From Trinickia fusca (lineage in GTDB: Bacteria; Pseudomonadota; Gammaproteobacteria; Burkholderiales; Burkholderiaceae): 64,000 bases of DNA. The notes below the pieces were generated by a model. It worked only from the letters and a program-made list of their open reading frames with translations, did no database searches and was not told where the DNA came from. Location of the stretch: contig NZ_RBZV01000004.1 in NCBI RefSeq assembly GCF_003628145.1, positions 358,998 through 422,997 on the forward strand, read 5' to 3'. Both the position numbers and the translations under genes were made by a program. This document shows positions 62,663 through 64,000 of this stretch, piece after piece (the stretch's first letter is position 1; the number at the start of each line of letters is the position of its first letter).

Positions 62663-63022
62663 TCATTCGAACAAGGTGTTCACAGCTTCGGTCGGGCGAC
62701 CGATCACTGCCCTGCCATCACGGACCACGATGGGACGCTGCAGCAGAATAGGATGTGCGGCAATGGCTTCGAACAACTGTGTATCGGTCAGGTTCGGATC
62801 GGCCAAACCGAGGTCGCGATACTCGGCCTCGTTGTCGCGCATCATGTCACGTACCGATCCCCCCAGCATGCGATGCAACGCTCGAAGCTGCTCGACCGTT
62901 GGCGGGTTCTTCAGATATTCGACGACCGTTACCGGCTCCCCCAACGGGTTCAACGTATTGCCAACGAGGTCGCATGCCGCCCGGGATTTCGAACAGCGAG
63001 CGTTGTGATAGATCGTGATCAT
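62663..63022 (-). CDS. arsC: ArsC-family arsenate reductase-like protein
   Basis: 119 residues. The catalytic cysteine C10 is in MITIYHNARCSKSRAACDLV, and the family motifs EYLKNPPTVEQLRALHRMLG and HPILLQRPIVVRDGRAVIGR-P follow. It belongs to the glutaredoxin-dependent ArsC/YfgD type. It reduces arsenate to arsenite with glutathione and glutaredoxin, or acts as a general YfgD-type oxidoreductase. No arsenite pump or arsR is next to it here. It is convergent with the bufferin-type operon. Confidence 0.92.
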   Translation of the reverse strand: MITIYHNARCSKSRAACDLVGNTLNPLGEPVTVVEYLKNPPTVEQLRALHRMLGGSVRDMMRDNEAEYRDLGLADPNLTDTQLFEAIAAHPILLQRPIVVRDGRAVIGRPTEAVNTLFE

Positions 63023-64000
63023 GGCATTTGCCTCGAGTGGTTCTTGAAGAACGCTATTTTACCGGGGCGCGCGTGAGGGCGATTGCGGTGCTCGGGACCC
63101 GTCGTATGGGGGAGCAAGTTGCTTATGGACTGATGCTGTTGATTGCTCCATTCGTCGTCGGTCGCGTCTGCCCAGGTTGGGCCTATATGCGATGGATGAC
63201 GAATAAATTTTTTATCTCTTGTTCAAACGTGATTCGTGCATGTGATGGGGGAGTGCAGTTATCGACTCGTCTCGCTGGTGTTGTGGACTGAAGGCTAGCG
63301 CGTGCGTGTAGCAGCGCTCTACTGCCTGTGAGTAGGTAGCCTTTCGAGCACATGCGGAGCGCGCCCTTCGTGTGAAGCGTGTCCGTTGTTCGATCTCCTG
63401 ATGCAAGGGATCAACGCGTTGCTGCGCTCGGTAATGAAAGGAGCTGTTGGTTTGCGTAGGGGACCCTGGCAATCAGGCTCCATCAACGTAGCCGATAGCT
63501 TATGGTCCGAGTTGCTGGGAGTTCACAGATCAGCACGCGCAGCACCGCGTTTTCCGGAGAGGGCCAGCTTTATGCGCATAAACCGTGGCCCAAAGTCGTT
63601 CGGCCTCACGTGGACCGCGAGGCACGCGATCGCTTCGCGCACAAGCCGGCTACGCATGAGCCATGCGCGCGGAAGGCGTCCGTAGCGCATCGAGAAACGC
63701 GCTGCTTTGACGGGGTTTTCAGCGACACACGCACTGGCCAATACGGCGAGGCATCTCTCTGCAGGAAGAACGCCGCCCTAGCTACCATCTCAGCCCCATC
63801 GCATCTCCGACGCGAATCAATAACGCATGTCTCCACGCTGGCGACGACCGCGACGTCGATGAGGCATCGGCTGCTGGCTAGACCACGACGACCTGGCAGG
63901 CCACCCCACGCGGAAAGATCAAAAGCCGTCCCGCGTCCCCTCCCGGAGAGATGATCACAAGCCACCACGCCACGCGCCCTAAGATCACGCTCCCCTAGCG
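63023..64000. other. Right-end region without a supportable gene
   Basis: 978 bp. Several open frames exist on both strands but none has a convincing ribosome site, length or family pattern. One minus-strand frame (63523-63741) reads AENPVKAARFSMRYGRLPRA-WLMRSRLVREAIA, which may be a relic of something, but I recognise no family. The part 63185-63240 is A/T-rich. A gene entering from the right could begin beyond 64000. Confidence 0.4.

Noticed and set aside
63028-63968. Several 60-150-residue open frames at the right end
   Set aside because: No ribosome sites, no family pattern, overlapping frames on both strands; reported only as a gene-free region.

Overview
The window is chromosomal DNA of a high-GC betaproteobacterium, most likely Burkholderiaceae (Burkholderia sensu lato, e.g. 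Paraburkholderia or Trinickia-like). The grounds are hopanoid (hpn/shc) genes, a Burkholderia-style order of contact-dependent inhibition genes (toxin, immunity, then transporter), a tonB-exbB-exbD-exbD operon, and frequent GTG/TTG starts. I saw no rRNA, tRNA, CRISPR array or insertion sequence.

Layout. 1-282: 5' end of a peptide-type solute-binding protein. 433-4375 (-): TonB operon (tonB, exbB, two exbD, a TPR protein), with three palindromic hairpins of covarying arms between the two exbD genes. 4537-12690 (-): tandem duplication of a unit made of a TonB-dependent receptor, an XRE-cupin regulator and its upstream DNA; the second regulator has decayed to a remnant. 12.7-17.4 kb: secreted nuclease, an HxlR regulator divergent from a quinone oxidoreductase (this pair is bracketed by 62-bp direct repeats), Mpo1/DUF962 protein, RarD-like transporter and acylphosphatase. 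17.5-20.7 kb: PAS-GGDEF-EAL protein.

20.8-52.4 kb: hopanoid locus. It holds hpnA, hpnB, ispH-hpnH, an MlaC/HpnM protein, hpnN, mlaA, hpnG, shc and hpnD. IspH and HpnH supply the isoprenoid and C35-extension steps, HpnD and Shc make the hopene skeleton, and HpnN, MlaA and the MlaC-like protein fit lipid traffic to the outer membrane. The locus is split at 27.9-41.6 kb by a two-partner-secretion / contact-dependent inhibition island: a 2678-residue CdiA-like exoprotein, an Imm8-type immunity protein, a graveyard of two out-of-frame toxin fragments (one colicin E5-like) with a second immunity gene, a short second TpsA, and one TpsB transporter. Truncated toxin-antitoxin remnants lie next to hpnN and beyond mlaA.

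52.6-57.4 kb: a CheY-CheC-diguanylate cyclase operon divergent from a hybrid histidine kinase. 57.4-58.8 kb: a conserved hypothetical and an FMN reductase, convergent across a strong inverted repeat. 59.3-62.5 kb: a complete MNIO/bufferin-type operon (DUF2282 precursor, DUF692 enzyme, DUF2063 partner, DoxX, ECF sigma, small zinc-finger anti-sigma), followed by a convergent arsC-like gene. No supportable gene was seen in the last ~1 kb.
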